DNA of 64,000 nucleotides from Desulfovibrio piger (GTDB lineage Bacteria; Desulfobacterota; Desulfovibrionia; Desulfovibrionales; Desulfovibrionaceae), in NCBI RefSeq assembly GCF_012843875.1, contig NZ_JABAFY010000010.1, positions 1 to 64,000 of the forward strand, in the 5' to 3' direction. The position numbers and the translations under genes were made by a program. The notes under the pieces are model-generated. The model saw nothing but the letters and a program-made list of their open reading frames with translations, was not told the DNA's origin and did no database searches. Shown here piece by piece: positions 33,026 to 41,721 of the stretch. Position 1 is the stretch's first letter. Each line of letters opens with the position of its first letter.

Positions 33026-33703
33026 TCAACGCAAGTCCAGATATTTGTGGGCCTGGACGCTCACACGCCACTGATGGGCAAAGGCCGCCTCCACGCACAG
33101 TCGTGTGGCTTCCTTCCCCTGGCTCACGGGCTGCAGCCAGACGAGCTCCGTCAGCGGCCGGGCAGCCGCCTTGCGGGCCGCTGCCAGCGCCTGTTCGAAA
33201 CGGGCCAGATCCGCGGCCGTATCCACAGGGAATTTGATCTCTCCGGCCCGCTCCCAGGCATCCTGACGCACTGCCAGCCCCCCCGGCATGTCCAGCTTGG
33301 GGCTCAGGGTCACCCAGACATCCGCATGGCAACGGATGGGCATGGTGCCGCTGGTCTCGATCTGGACACGAAAACCTTCCGCCACCAGCCGGGAGGTCAG
33401 CTCCGTGAGGTCATGGCGGCAGGGCTCGCCGCCGGTCAGCACCACATGGCGCGGCCCGGCCTCCCGGGTGGCTGCCAGCAACACCTCGGGCTCCACATCG
33501 GCATAGCCCGCTCCCGGCCCCTGCTTGGCACGCACGGCGGCAAAATCCAGCGTCGCGCCGTCCAGGCGGGCGGCGTACTGCGTATCGCACCACGGGCAGG
33601 CCACAGGACAGCCCTGAAAACGGACGAACACGGCGGGCGTCCCGGCAAAGGAGGCCTCGCCCTGCAGGGTGACGAAAAATTCGTTGACCGCCAGGGTCCG
33701 CAT
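33026..33703 (-). CDS. queE: 7-carboxy-7-deazaguanine synthase (radical SAM)
   Basis: The 225-residue product makes the 7-deazaguanine ring of queuosine from carboxytetrahydropterin. The radical SAM motif reads CPVACPWC (CxxxCxxC, about 33-40) and the SAM-binding LTGGEPCRHD follows (about 85). N-terminal VNEFFVTLQGEASFAGTPAVFVRFQGC is typical. The ATG at 33703 shares its first base with the last base of the queD stop (TGATG), so translation is coupled; longer in-frame starts overlap queD. Confidence 0.95.
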   Translation of the reverse strand: MRTLAVNEFFVTLQGEASFAGTPAVFVRFQGCPVACPWCDTQYAARLDGATLDFAAVRAKQGPGAGYADVEPEVLLAATREAGPRHVVLTGGEPCRHDLTELTSRLVAEGFRVQIETSGTMPIRCHADVWVTLSPKLDMPGGLAVRQDAWERAGEIKFPVDTAADLARFEQALAAARKAAARPLTELVWLQPVSQGKEATRLCVEAAFAHQWRVSVQAHKYLDLR

Positions 33704-34119
33704 CACAGGCTCCAGCGCGCCTTGCACTTGGCGGTCTCTTCCACTTCCACGGCCACCAGACGGGCCCCGGTGCCTTCCAGCTGGGCCGGCCCCACCACTT
33801 CGCCCAGATAGCGGGCCATGTTCTCGGCGGACGGATTGCAGGGCAGGACGCTCACCGAAGGATCCAGCGCCCGCAGGCCTTCCAGCAGGGGATCCTTGTC
33901 CCAGACCAGAAAGCGGTGATCCCAGTGGTCTTCCAGCCACTGGCACAGGCGTTCCTTGACCACCTGGAAGTCCAGCACGCGCCCCAGGGCGTCCAGCTCG
34001 TCGGCGGTGCAGGTGAAATGGATGCGGTAATTATGCCCGTGCAGACGGGCGCAGTGGGATTCGTGCCCGCAGATGCGGTGTCCCACGGAAATATCATGAT
34101 AACGGCAGATACTGATCAT
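33703..34119 (-). CDS. queD: 6-carboxytetrahydropterin synthase
   Basis: The 138-residue product converts dihydroneopterin triphosphate to carboxytetrahydropterin, the step before QueE. Zinc ligands are His14, His29 and His31-type residues in VGHRICGHESHCARLHGHNYRIH, with the catalytic Cys in the same segment. SAENMARYL and the C-terminal VEVEETAKCKARW complete the family pattern. GAGGAG precedes the ATG. It is the first gene of a two-gene queuosine operon. Confidence 0.95.
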   Translation of the reverse strand: MISICRYHDISVGHRICGHESHCARLHGHNYRIHFTCTADELDALGRVLDFQVVKERLCQWLEDHWDHRFLVWDKDPLLEGLRALDPSVSVLPCNPSAENMARYLGEVVGPAQLEGTGARLVAVEVEETAKCKARWSL

Positions 34120-34259
34120 GGTCTCCTCTCAACACTCCGGCATGCCGGATGATTTCGGACATGCCTGCGGCACGGACGGTCTCCGGGCCTCCGGCACTAT
34201 AGGGCATCTTGGCGCGGCTCGGCAACCATCCGGCAGGGGCCTGCGGCCTTCCCGGCAGG

Positions 34260-34841
34260 CTAGATGACACCGCTCTCGTGCAGGATGTTCAGGCCGATGC
34301 ACAGCAGCACCACGCCGCCCAGCACCTCGGCCCAGCCGTTGAGCATGGGCAGCGAGGACAGCTTTTTGCCCAAAAAGAGCCCGCAGGCCGAGATGGCGGC
34401 GCAGACCACCCCGATAAGACAGGAAGGCAGGAAGGCATTGGTATTCGTCATGGCAAAGGTCAGGCCCACGGCCAGGGCATCGATGCTGGTGGCCACGGCC
34501 AGAAGGAGCAGGTTCCAGCCTGCGGTGGGGTCGCTCTGGGGACAGGACACGGGCTCGTTCTTGCGCAGGCCACCGATACCGGAGCGCAGCATGTTGCCGC
34601 CGATCCACGCCAGCAGCACGAAGGCCAGCCAGTGGTCCCAGGCCTCGATGAAATGATGCACCGACTGCCCCAGGAACCAGCCCAGCACCGGCATGAAGAA
34701 CTGGAAAAAGCCAAAGGCCGCGCTGACCCGGACATACTGGCGTAGCCGGACTTCGCGGATGGCGCATCCCGAGGCCAGCGCCACGGCAAAAGCATCCATG
34801 GACAGGGCCACAGCCAGCAGAAAAACAGTAAAAAATGACAT
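34260..34841 (-). CDS. mntP: Manganese efflux pump MntP
   Basis: The 193-residue inner-membrane product has six helices in two repeats. The paired acidic motifs ALSMDAFAVALASG (12-25) and ATSIDALAVGLTFA (about 113-126) are the MntP/DUF204 signatures. Start MSFFTVFLLAVALSMD is chosen by family; an upstream ATG at 35075 adds a non-membrane tail without support. Many mntP genes are controlled by a yybP-ykoY riboswitch; the 260 bp upstream are structured but I could not confirm that motif. Confidence 0.92.
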   Translation of the reverse strand: MSFFTVFLLAVALSMDAFAVALASGCAIREVRLRQYVRVSAAFGFFQFFMPVLGWFLGQSVHHFIEAWDHWLAFVLLAWIGGNMLRSGIGGLRKNEPVSCPQSDPTAGWNLLLLAVATSIDALAVGLTFAMTNTNAFLPSCLIGVVCAAISACGLFLGKKLSSLPMLNGWAEVLGGVVLLCIGLNILHESGVI

Positions 34842-35104
34842 GATTATCCCGCAGGTTGACGGAGGTGAAACAGACGAGTCATACCCCAAGCGCACGACGG
34901 CGGCAAGCTTTCCGCCGCAGCATCCCCGGCCGGGAAGAGGCTCCGGAGCCGGAAACCACTTCCGCGTTCCTGCGCGGCAGCCACGATCACGCGCCCGCAC
35001 GGCAGATCCGCATCCCGACGGCCCGCGGCAAAGGCTGCTGTCCCGGCGCCCTCCTCTTGCAGCCCGCACGGGCAACGCTTATATAGCGGGCAGGAGAGTA
35101 TCCC

Positions 35105-36034
35105 ATGCAAATGACTTTCATCCTCATATACTGGCTTGGCAACCTGCAGGCCCTGCTCGCACAGACGGCCCAGGCCCTGCCCTTCCTCATCCTCATGACC
35201 CTGCTGGCCGGCCGCAAGGGCAACGCGGCCCTGTGCCTCTGGGGCGGACGTCAGCTCCTGCGTCTGGACCTGTTCTGTGCCGCCCTCTCCCTGCCCCTGT
35301 TCCCGCTCATGCTCCTGCTGGAAACCCTGCGGCAACCGCAGATGCCTCCGCTGGCCGACCTTCTCGTCCAGCCCGCCAGCGTGGCCCTGCTGGCCTGGCT
35401 GCCGGCCACCCTGCTGCTCTGGGGCCTGCTGCGTGCCTCCCGTCACTGGCCCGACACCACGGATCCGGCCATCACGGTCTATCGCACCACTGACCTGCGC
35501 CTGACGCTCTGGGGCTGTCTGCTGGCCCTGCTGCTCTTCCTGCTGGGCAGCCTGCTGTCCACAGGCCTGCTGCTGGAGCCGCCGCAGGGCATGGAGCGCA
35601 GCAACTTCATCCTGCTCCAGATCCGCCAGGCCCTGCACCTGCTCTTCCGCTACCTCTCGCTGGCGGGCGGCGCTGCCCTGCTCTGGCTCTGGTATCTGCG
35701 CCACCGCGCGCCGCTGACGGACGAAAGGGCGTTCCCCCTGGCCGTCCGCTGGTGCACGGTCTGGGCCGTGGTGGGGTATCTGCCTTCCATCATAGACTTC
35801 TGGAGCACCCTGCTGGCCGCCCTGCTGCGCAGCCTGCACAGCGGCGTCCCCTTCGACATCATGCCCCAGATGAACGCCCTGATCCTGTCGGTGCTGGCCG
35901 CCCTGGCCATCATCAGCTGGAGCGTCTTCCTGTACCGGCCTCAGAAGGCCCGCAGCCTTGTGCTGCAGCTCCTGCCCTGGTGTTTCCTCATCATACGGAT
36001 GGCCGTACCGCTCACCCAGCTGCCGCGGCTCTGA
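35105..36034 (+). CDS. Multi-pass membrane protein of unknown function
   Basis: The 309-residue product is mostly hydrophobic, Leu/Ala/Trp-rich, with about seven predicted membrane helices (roughly 5-35, 55-75, 87-108, 132-155, 180-197, 217-245, 258-280, 285-303; the count is uncertain). No signature motif, metal site or transporter fold is recognisable. GGAGAG precedes the ATG. It lies divergent from mntP and is followed after 71 bp by an exported protein with its own promoter. Confidence 0.75.
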   Translation: MQMTFILIYWLGNLQALLAQTAQALPFLILMTLLAGRKGNAALCLWGGRQLLRLDLFCAALSLPLFPLMLLLETLRQPQMPPLADLLVQPASVALLAWLPATLLLWGLLRASRHWPDTTDPAITVYRTTDLRLTLWGCLLALLLFLLGSLLSTGLLLEPPQGMERSNFILLQIRQALHLLFRYLSLAGGAALLWLWYLRHRAPLTDERAFPLAVRWCTVWAVVGYLPSIIDFWSTLLAALLRSLHSGVPFDIMPQMNALILSVLAALAIISWSVFLYRPQKARSLVLQLLPWCFLIIRMAVPLTQLPRL

Positions 36035-36040
36035 CCCCGC

Positions 36041-36069
36041 TTGCTCCCGTCCCCGCTGCGGGCTATGCT
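36041..36069 (+). promoter_or_regulatory. Promoter of the 36106 gene
   Basis: TTGCTC (36041-36046), a 17-bp spacer and TATGCT (36064-36069), 37 bp before the start codon. GCTTGCTC is the genus-like -35 context. Confidence 0.55.
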
Positions 36070-36105
36070 GGCGAGAACATCTTACCCCACTCCAAAGGAT
36101 CCGTT

Positions 36106-36600
36106 ATGCGCCATATTCTTCTTGCTCTCGTGTTTCTGCTGACCGCCGCCGTCAGTACTCCGGCCGCCGAAAAGACCTTCAGCCAGTTCGCCGTGGACCT
36201 GCCCGACGGCTGGACCAGTGACGAACGTCCCGGTTTCCAGAGCGGACACCCGGACGAATACATGCTCCTGCTGGGCAAGCGCGGCGAGGAAGCCGTGGAG
36301 GCCCACATCACCATCTTCATCCTGCCCAACAAGGACAAGATGGACGCCAAGACCTTTGCTTCCCGCATGCGCGAGATGCAGGACGCTCCCACGGACCTGC
36401 AGCAGGAAGGCACCATGTGGATCTTCCGCGGCACGCCCCGCAGCCGGGCCATGGCCATGGAGACCCTGACCCGCGTCAGCGCCGATGATGCCCGCATCCT
36501 CATCATCATGGAACAGGATCCGGCCGGTCTGGGCACGGCCAAGGTCGTGGAAAGCCTGCGCGGCCTGACCCCGGCCAGCAAGGCCCTGCTGGGCCGCTAG
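36106..36600 (+). CDS. Exported protein of unknown function (164 residues)
   Basis: Residues 1-21 form a Sec signal peptide (MRHILLALVFLLTAAVSTPAA, cut before EKTFSQF). The mature domain begins KTFSQFAVDLPDGW, a pattern seen in small periplasmic proteins with a PsbP/DcrB-like fold, and has alternating strands with ITIFILPNKDKMDAKTFASRM in the middle. That fold assignment is weak. No catalytic motif is visible. AAAGGAT precedes the ATG. Confidence 0.75.
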   Translation: MRHILLALVFLLTAAVSTPAAEKTFSQFAVDLPDGWTSDERPGFQSGHPDEYMLLLGKRGEEAVEAHITIFILPNKDKMDAKTFASRMREMQDAPTDLQQEGTMWIFRGTPRSRAMAMETLTRVSADDARILIIMEQDPAGLGTAKVVESLRGLTPASKALLGR

Positions 36601-36631
36601 GCCTGGCCTTCCACACATCGCGAACATCCGG

Positions 36632-36660
36632 GGCCATCCGCCATGCGGGTGGCCTTTTTT
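36632..36660 (+). terminator. Terminator of the 36106 gene
   Basis: GGCCATCCGC-CAT-GCGGGTGGCC with one G-T pair, followed by T6. Confidence 0.9.
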
Positions 36661-36683
36661 CATGCCCGTCCGCCGCAAATGCG

Positions 36684-36715
36684 AAAAGAGGGGGACCCGC
36701 AGGCTCCCCCCTCTT
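36684..36715 (-). terminator. Probable terminator of the GGDEF-TPR gene
   Basis: On the minus strand GAGGGGGG...TCCCCCTC forms a stem with a bulge and is followed by TTTTCG. It lies about 250 bp after the stop codon at 36960. Nothing else is supported between. Confidence 0.45.
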
Positions 36716-36959
36716 CATGATGCACGGTACGGCTGATCCGTCCCGCATCCTCTCCGCCGGACACACGAAGCGGAGAAATATCTTCCCGCCCTCCCGGATG
36801 AAGGGAGGGCCGCCCATCCTTTTTCCTTCCCGGCCCGTCCGGAGGAAGAGTTGCCGGGCCGCCGGCAGCTCCCCGAAGGCGCGGGCGTCCCCTTGCCCTC
36901 ACAAGCACAGACAGAAGAACGAGGCAAGGGCCTCTTCCTTCACTGCCCGTACGTTGCCG

Positions 36960-39464
36960 CTAGCCCACGGAGGCATGCGCCTCGGCCAGGCTGGCTTCCT
37001 CTTCACGGCCCAGGGCGCGCAGGGCCCGGGCCAGTACCTGCCAGCCTTCGGGCGTGTCGCGCAGGCCCACGCTCTTTCGGGCCAGCAGCTCGGCCATGGC
37101 CGGATCCTCGTCGCCGTCCAGATACAGGCGGGCCAGCAGGAGCATGGCCGCGGCATCGAAAGGATTGCGCAGCAGGGTATCGTGCAGCAGTTCGCGGGCC
37201 TCGCCGCCATGCCGCTGCCGGGCCGCGAGCCGGGCCAGATAGCGCCGGGCAAGGCTGGGCCGCTGCTCCCCGGCCTGCTCCGCCTGCCTGTCCTCGATGG
37301 CGGCGGCCAGCTCATAGAAGCGCCGGGCCTCGTTGCGGCGTCCGCCCTCCTCGCACAGCTGCCCCAGACGCAGGTGGGCATAGACGTGTTCCGGGGCGTC
37401 CTTGATGCATTCCCGGTAATAGCGGGCCGCGGCACGGCGCTCGCCCAGCTGCTGGCAGACCGTGCCCAGATTGTAATGGGTCTGGGCGATGCGCTCCTGC
37501 CGTTCCGGCCCGGCATCGCCCTTGTAGCGCAGGGCCTCCAGAAAATGCCGCCGGGCCTCGTGATAACGCCCCAGAGCGGCCATGCAGACCCCCAGGGAAT
37601 TGCGGGCCAGCACGTTTTCCGCATCCGCCAGCAGGGCCAGCTTGTATTCGTCGATGGCGCCGAAGACGTCCCCCAGCGCATAGCGGCGGTCCGCACTGAT
37701 GTTCAGGGCCAGGGAATTGCACAGGCCCGCGCGCGGCGAAGGCAGCAGCTGGGCGTACTCCAAGGCCTTGAGGGCGCAGTCGAGCATCTCGCCCTTGCGA
37801 TAGTGCAGGAGGGGATACCCGGCAAGACCGGCCGAGACCGGCAGTCCGGCCCCTTCCAACCGGGTGCACAGGGCCGCATAGTGGGGCAACAGCGTCTCGG
37901 CGCTGCTGTCCGCATGGAAAAAGATCAGGGCATTGCTGCCATAGAGCCCCGCCAGCGGTTCCCCGGCGCACAGTTCGGGGATCTGCCGCCATGCCGCGAG
38001 GCATTCGCCCAGCGCCGCTTCCTGCCGTGCGTCATGCGGGACATCCACCCGCACGATGGCCAGCACGAAGCGCCCCGTGCGCTCTTTCTCCTGGGCAAAA
38101 AGATGCAAAAAGTCCCCATGCCCGTAGATGCCCGCGCAGGAGCCGTCCTCCAGAACAGGGATGCGGGCGCGTACCTCCTGCACGCTCCCGGCAGCGGAAG
38201 CCTCCTCCGTTTCCTTATCCGCCGCGGCCGTCCCTTCCTGCCCGGGCGTGCCGGATGCATCGGCGGCAGCGGTCTTGCCGCCCGGCGTATGGGGATGCGA
38301 CGCCGCAAGGGAGGGCACTTCCAGCAGGCTGAGCCTGTCCCCGGCTTCCAGCGGCGCCGTAGCATCGGCCAGATGCACGGTCTCGGCCACGGAGTAGAAT
38401 TCCCGCACCTGCAGCAGCACCACTTCGCCCTTGTACTGGTTGCCGGAGCCTTCCTGTCCCGACGGTCCCCAGACCGCGAAACGCATGCCTTCGCGGGCCT
38501 TGGCCTGGGCCCCCAGCCCCACCCGCACCCGGCCCTGCGGCAGGGCCCGGAGCACGGTACCGCCGTCCTGAAGGATGCGGGCAAAGGGCATGACGCGCGG
38601 CGCTCCCGGCTGGGAGGTCATGCGGGCCGCGAGCCGGGCACGTTCCATGAGCATGCGGGCCTGCTCGAACATGGGCAGACGCAGCTCGGCGCCTTCCATG
38701 TCCTGCGGGTACACGGCATGTCCGGCGCTCAGACGGGGACGTATGGTCCTGCCCGTCAGGGGGGCGGGCATGGCGGCCCCGGCCATGCGGGCCAGCGCGG
38801 CCTCGGCCATCTTCTGGCAGGCGCTGCGGCCGCTCACCGACGGCAGCAGCAGGGCCATGCCGAAGCGCCCCACACGGGCGGCCACCACATCCGACGGCAG
38901 CTCCTCCTGCAAGGCTTCGGCCGCGCGGCGCATGAGCTCATCGGCAAAGCGGAAGCCCATGCGGCCCACGATCTCGCGCCCGTTGGAAAAATGCAGCAGC
39001 ACCAGCCCCATGCACAGCCGGTGCAGGGGGGAGCTCTGTCCGTCCCCGCGGGAGGGGTCCGCGAATATCTCGCGCACCCGGGCGGCCTCGTCTTCCATGG
39101 AGCCGTAGAGCACGTTCTCCGTGGCCAGCCCTGTCACGGCATCCACGCGCGTGGCCTTGACCCGGGCCAGAAGTTCCAGGCAAAGGTCAGCGATGGCAGG
39201 GAGCTGCGGCAACAGGAGACGGGCATCCCGCACCTTGACGCCGTGCAGCATCAGCACGCCCAAAAGGCTCCCCTGCCGGTACAGGGGCAGGAGCAGGCGG
39301 CGTTCGCGCGGCAGCAGTTCCGGCTGGCGCGGCGCATGGGTGGTGGGGAAGTACAGGGCATGGTGCGAACACTGGATGAACTTGCCCAGTTCCTGCATCA
39401 GGAGGGCGTCCATGTCCATGAGGTCCCTGCGGGTCAGGTCACAGGCGGAAGGAGCGATATTCAT
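36960..39464 (-). CDS. Large protein with two degenerate GGDEF-like domains and TPR repeats
   Basis: The 834-residue product has, in order: a GAF-like sensory region (about 10-110); a GGDEF-like domain starting DAVTGLATENVLYG (about 110-270) in which the signature position reads GRFGM; a beta-rich segment (about 310-385); a low-complexity Ala/Glu linker (about 386-430); a second cyclase-like domain with NALIFFHADSS in place of a signature (about 455-600); and tetratricopeptide repeats (about 610-834, including AQTHYNLGTVCQQLGE). Both cyclase-like domains lack catalytic residues, so it probably binds nucleotide or protein partners instead of making c-di-GMP. No signal or membrane segment is seen, so it should be cytoplasmic. 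Confidence 0.75.
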   Translation of the reverse strand: MNIAPSACDLTRRDLMDMDALLMQELGKFIQCSHHALYFPTTHAPRQPELLPRERRLLLPLYRQGSLLGVLMLHGVKVRDARLLLPQLPAIADLCLELLARVKATRVDAVTGLATENVLYGSMEDEAARVREIFADPSRGDGQSSPLHRLCMGLVLLHFSNGREIVGRMGFRFADELMRRAAEALQEELPSDVVAARVGRFGMALLLPSVSGRSACQKMAEAALARMAGAAMPAPLTGRTIRPRLSAGHAVYPQDMEGAELRLPMFEQARMLMERARLAARMTSQPGAPRVMPFARILQDGGTVLRALPQGRVRVGLGAQAKAREGMRFAVWGPSGQEGSGNQYKGEVVLLQVREFYSVAETVHLADATAPLEAGDRLSLLEVPSLAASHPHTPGGKTAAADASGTPGQEGTAAADKETEEASAAGSVQEVRARIPVLEDGSCAGIYGHGDFLHLFAQEKERTGRFVLAIVRVDVPHDARQEAALGECLAAWRQIPELCAGEPLAGLYGSNALIFFHADSSAETLLPHYAALCTRLEGAGLPVSAGLAGYPLLHYRKGEMLDCALKALEYAQLLPSPRAGLCNSLALNISADRRYALGDVFGAIDEYKLALLADAENVLARNSLGVCMAALGRYHEARRHFLEALRYKGDAGPERQERIAQTHYNLGTVCQQLGERRAAARYYRECIKDAPEHVYAHLRLGQLCEEGGRRNEARRFYELAAAIEDRQAEQAGEQRPSLARRYLARLAARQRHGGEARELLHDTLLRNPFDAAAMLLLARLYLDGDEDPAMAELLARKSVGLRDTPEGWQVLARALRALGREEEASLAEAHASVG

Positions 39465-39547
39465 GCCGCCAGTGTAGTTGTCCCCCCGGGCATTGTCTAG
39501 AAAAAATCAAGAAATATCGTCCGCGAATATGCCGGTACCGGGCGGGC

Positions 39548-39576
39548 TTGCCCCACGGACCCTCCTGCGCTACCTA
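39548..39576 (+). promoter_or_regulatory. Promoter of the 39610-41638 operon
   Basis: TTGCCC (39548-39553), a 17-bp spacer and TACCTA (39571-39576), 33 bp before the first start codon. A second candidate, TTGTCT-16-TATCGT, lies at 39493-39520. Confidence 0.45.
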
Positions 39577-39609
39577 GAAGAAAATCCCATTCGCAAAAGG
39601 AAGGATCCC

Positions 39610-40233
39610 ATGCCGTATTCCGTCTATCCTCTGGGTCCGCTGGAGACCAACAGTTACCTCGTCTACAAGGACGGCCAGGCCGTGGTCATCGATGCCGGCG
39701 GCGACCCCGCCCCCATCCTGCACGACCTGCGCGCCAAGGGCCTGACGCTGGCCGCCATCTGCCTCACGCACCGCCACTTCGACCACATGTACGGCGTGGC
39801 CACGCTGGTGAAGGAGACCGGCGCCCCTGTCTACTCTCCGGTCCACGATGCCTGCCTGATCGGTACGGAATCCTCCGACGGCGGCATCTGGGGCTTCCCG
39901 CCGGTGCCTGCCTTCGAAAGCCGTGACCTGCCCACGGGACCGCAGGTCTTCGGCGGCATGACCTGCACCGTGCTGGACACCCCCGGCCATACCCCCGGCG
40001 GCGTCTCCTATTACTTCCCGGACGAAAAGGCCGTGTTCACCGGTGATGCCCTCTTCTACCGCTCCCTGGGCCGCACGGACTTCCCCGGCGGCGATCACGA
40101 CACCCTGCTGCATTCCATCCGCAAGGTGCTCTTCGCCCTGCCGGAGGAAACGGCCGTCCTGCCCGGTCACGGCCCGGCCACCAGCATCGGCAACGAACGC
40201 CGCAACAACCCCTTCTGCGGGGACTTCGTCTGA
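39610..40233 (+). CDS. Metallo-beta-lactamase-fold hydrolase (glyoxalase II-like)
   Basis: The 207-residue product has the zinc motif THRHFDH (58-64), a third metal histidine in DTPGHTPGGVS, GDALFYRSLGRTDFPGGD and the terminal LPGHGPATSIGNERRNNPF. This is the pattern of short YcbL/GloB-like thioester hydrolases. The start at 39610 (MPYSVYPLGPLETNSY) follows AAAGGAAGGA. Its stop overlaps the next start (TGATG), making a coupled three-gene operon with a flavoprotein and ComF. Confidence 0.9.
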   Translation: MPYSVYPLGPLETNSYLVYKDGQAVVIDAGGDPAPILHDLRAKGLTLAAICLTHRHFDHMYGVATLVKETGAPVYSPVHDACLIGTESSDGGIWGFPPVPAFESRDLPTGPQVFGGMTCTVLDTPGHTPGGVSYYFPDEKAVFTGDALFYRSLGRTDFPGGDHDTLLHSIRKVLFALPEETAVLPGHGPATSIGNERRNNPFCGDFV

Positions 40234-40820
40234 TGCGCATCCTTTCCCTGCTGGGCAGTCCCCGCGCCAACGGCACCACCCATACCATGGCCCGCCTCAT
40301 CGCCGGGGGACTGTCCGGCGGCGGGCCCGTGGAGGAGATTGCCCTGCAGGAAAAGCACATCCGTCCCTGCCGGGGCTGCCAGAGCTGTGACGCCGCGCCC
40401 CATGTCTGCCCGCTGGCGCGGACGGACGATGCCGAGGCCGTCTTTGCGGCCATCGCCGCCGCGGACGTGGTCCTCTGGACGTCCCCCGTCTACTTCTACG
40501 GCCTGCCCGCCCAGGCCAAGGCGCTGGTGGACCGTTCCCAGCGCATCTGGGCCGGGGTGGAGGCGGGCCGACCGGCAGGCAAAGGCCCCCTGGTGCTGGC
40601 GGCTCTGGCGGCGGCCCGTCCGCGCGGGGAACAGCTCTTCACCGGCAGCCTTCTGGGCCTGAAATACTTTTTTGCCAGCTTCGGCGCCCGGATAGCGGAT
40701 ACCCGCACCCTTCGGGGCCTGGCCTGTCCCGAGGACCTGCTTTCCCGTCCCGACCTGTGCGCCGATCTTGAGCGCTGGGGCCGGGACTGGGCCGTCCGTC
40801 TGGCGGAGGGCCGCCCGTGA
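40233..40820 (+). CDS. NAD(P)H-dependent flavin oxidoreductase, flavodoxin-like
   Basis: The 195-residue product begins MRILSLLGSPRANGTTHTMA, the FMN phosphate-binding loop of the NADPH-dependent FMN reductase / iron-sulfur flavoprotein superfamily. RPCRGCQSCDAAPHVCPL (43-61) has the CxxCxxxxxxC cluster common in iron-sulfur flavoproteins of anaerobes, so a cluster is possible. SPVYFYGLPAQAKALVDR contacts the flavin. Start overlaps the upstream stop by one base; its stop overlaps comF by 4 bp. Confidence 0.88.
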   Translation: MRILSLLGSPRANGTTHTMARLIAGGLSGGGPVEEIALQEKHIRPCRGCQSCDAAPHVCPLARTDDAEAVFAAIAAADVVLWTSPVYFYGLPAQAKALVDRSQRIWAGVEAGRPAGKGPLVLAALAAARPRGEQLFTGSLLGLKYFFASFGARIADTRTLRGLACPEDLLSRPDLCADLERWGRDWAVRLAEGRP

Positions 40821-41638
40821 GCCCTGCCGGGCGGGATCACGTCAGGGAGAGGAGACCCGGCGCTGTCCCGGAGGCGCCGCTGCGGCGTTCCTCCTTCCTG
40901 TTCCGCCTGACCCGTCTGCTGGGCCTCAGCGAACACCGCTGCCCGGTCTGCGGCACGCCTGTGGAGGATGACGGGACAGGCGGCTCCGGCCCGGAAGCCG
41001 GGATGCTGGCCCACGGCCTCTGTCCCGCCTGTGCCCGGGCCCTGGGCCCGTACGTCGGGGGCCGCTGCCGGGCCTGCGGGCTCCCCCTGCCCTGGCCTGC
41101 CGCCGGGCAGCCGCTGCTGTGCGGAGACTGCCTGACTTCCCCGCCTCCCTGGCAGGGACTGGCACTGCACGGCCAGTACCACGGGCCGTTGCGCCAGCTC
41201 ATCTTGCGTTTCAAGCACGGCGGCAAACCGGCCCTGGCCTTCTTGCTGGCCGGGATGCTGGCCGATGCCGCCTCCTGCCTGCCATTGCCCGACGCCGTCC
41301 TGGGCATCCCCCAGCATGAGGATCATTTGCGCCGACGCGGCTACAACCAGGCGCATGAGCTGGCCGTGGCGCTGGGGCTCTTGCTCTCCCTTCCTGTCCG
41401 TCCCGGACTGCTGCGCCGTCCGGCGGACAGCCCTCACCAGACAGGCCTCACCGCGGCCCAGCGGCAGCGCAACGCCGCCGGGAGCTTTCAGGCTGCCGAC
41501 GTCCGGGGGCTGCACCTGTGGCTGGTAGACGACATCATCACCACCGGCAGCACCCTGCGGGCCGCCAGCGCCGAACTGCGTCGGGCCGGGGCCGCGCGCG
41601 TGGATGTCCTGGCCTTGGCGCGGACGCCCCGTCCCTGA
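40817..41638 (+). CDS. ComF-family phosphoribosyltransferase-like protein
   Basis: The 273-residue product starts with GTG, overlapping the previous stop (GTGA). The N-terminal double zinc finger has CPVC (42-45), CPAC, CRACGLPL and CGDC. The C-terminal phosphoribosyltransferase fold has RRRGYNQAHELA and the PRPP loop VDDIITTGSTL (about 236-246). ComF is needed for DNA uptake in competent bacteria and helps single-strand DNA processing; in many genomes the gene is conserved without known competence. Confidence 0.9.
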   Translation: MSPAGRDHVRERRPGAVPEAPLRRSSFLFRLTRLLGLSEHRCPVCGTPVEDDGTGGSGPEAGMLAHGLCPACARALGPYVGGRCRACGLPLPWPAAGQPLLCGDCLTSPPPWQGLALHGQYHGPLRQLILRFKHGGKPALAFLLAGMLADAASCLPLPDAVLGIPQHEDHLRRRGYNQAHELAVALGLLLSLPVRPGLLRRPADSPHQTGLTAAQRQRNAAGSFQAADVRGLHLWLVDDIITTGSTLRAASAELRRAGAARVDVLALARTPRP

Positions 41639-41721
41639 GGCGCCTCTGGAAATGGCGCATGACAAAAATGGGGAAAATTGCTACATCTGCCCTATATTAC
41701 CCATAAAATAAGGATCGAAGC

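Noticed and set aside
34842-35104. A yybP-ykoY manganese riboswitch before mntP
   Set aside because: Expected from family knowledge and the region is GC-rich and foldable, but I could not place the conserved loop sequences, so it is not called.
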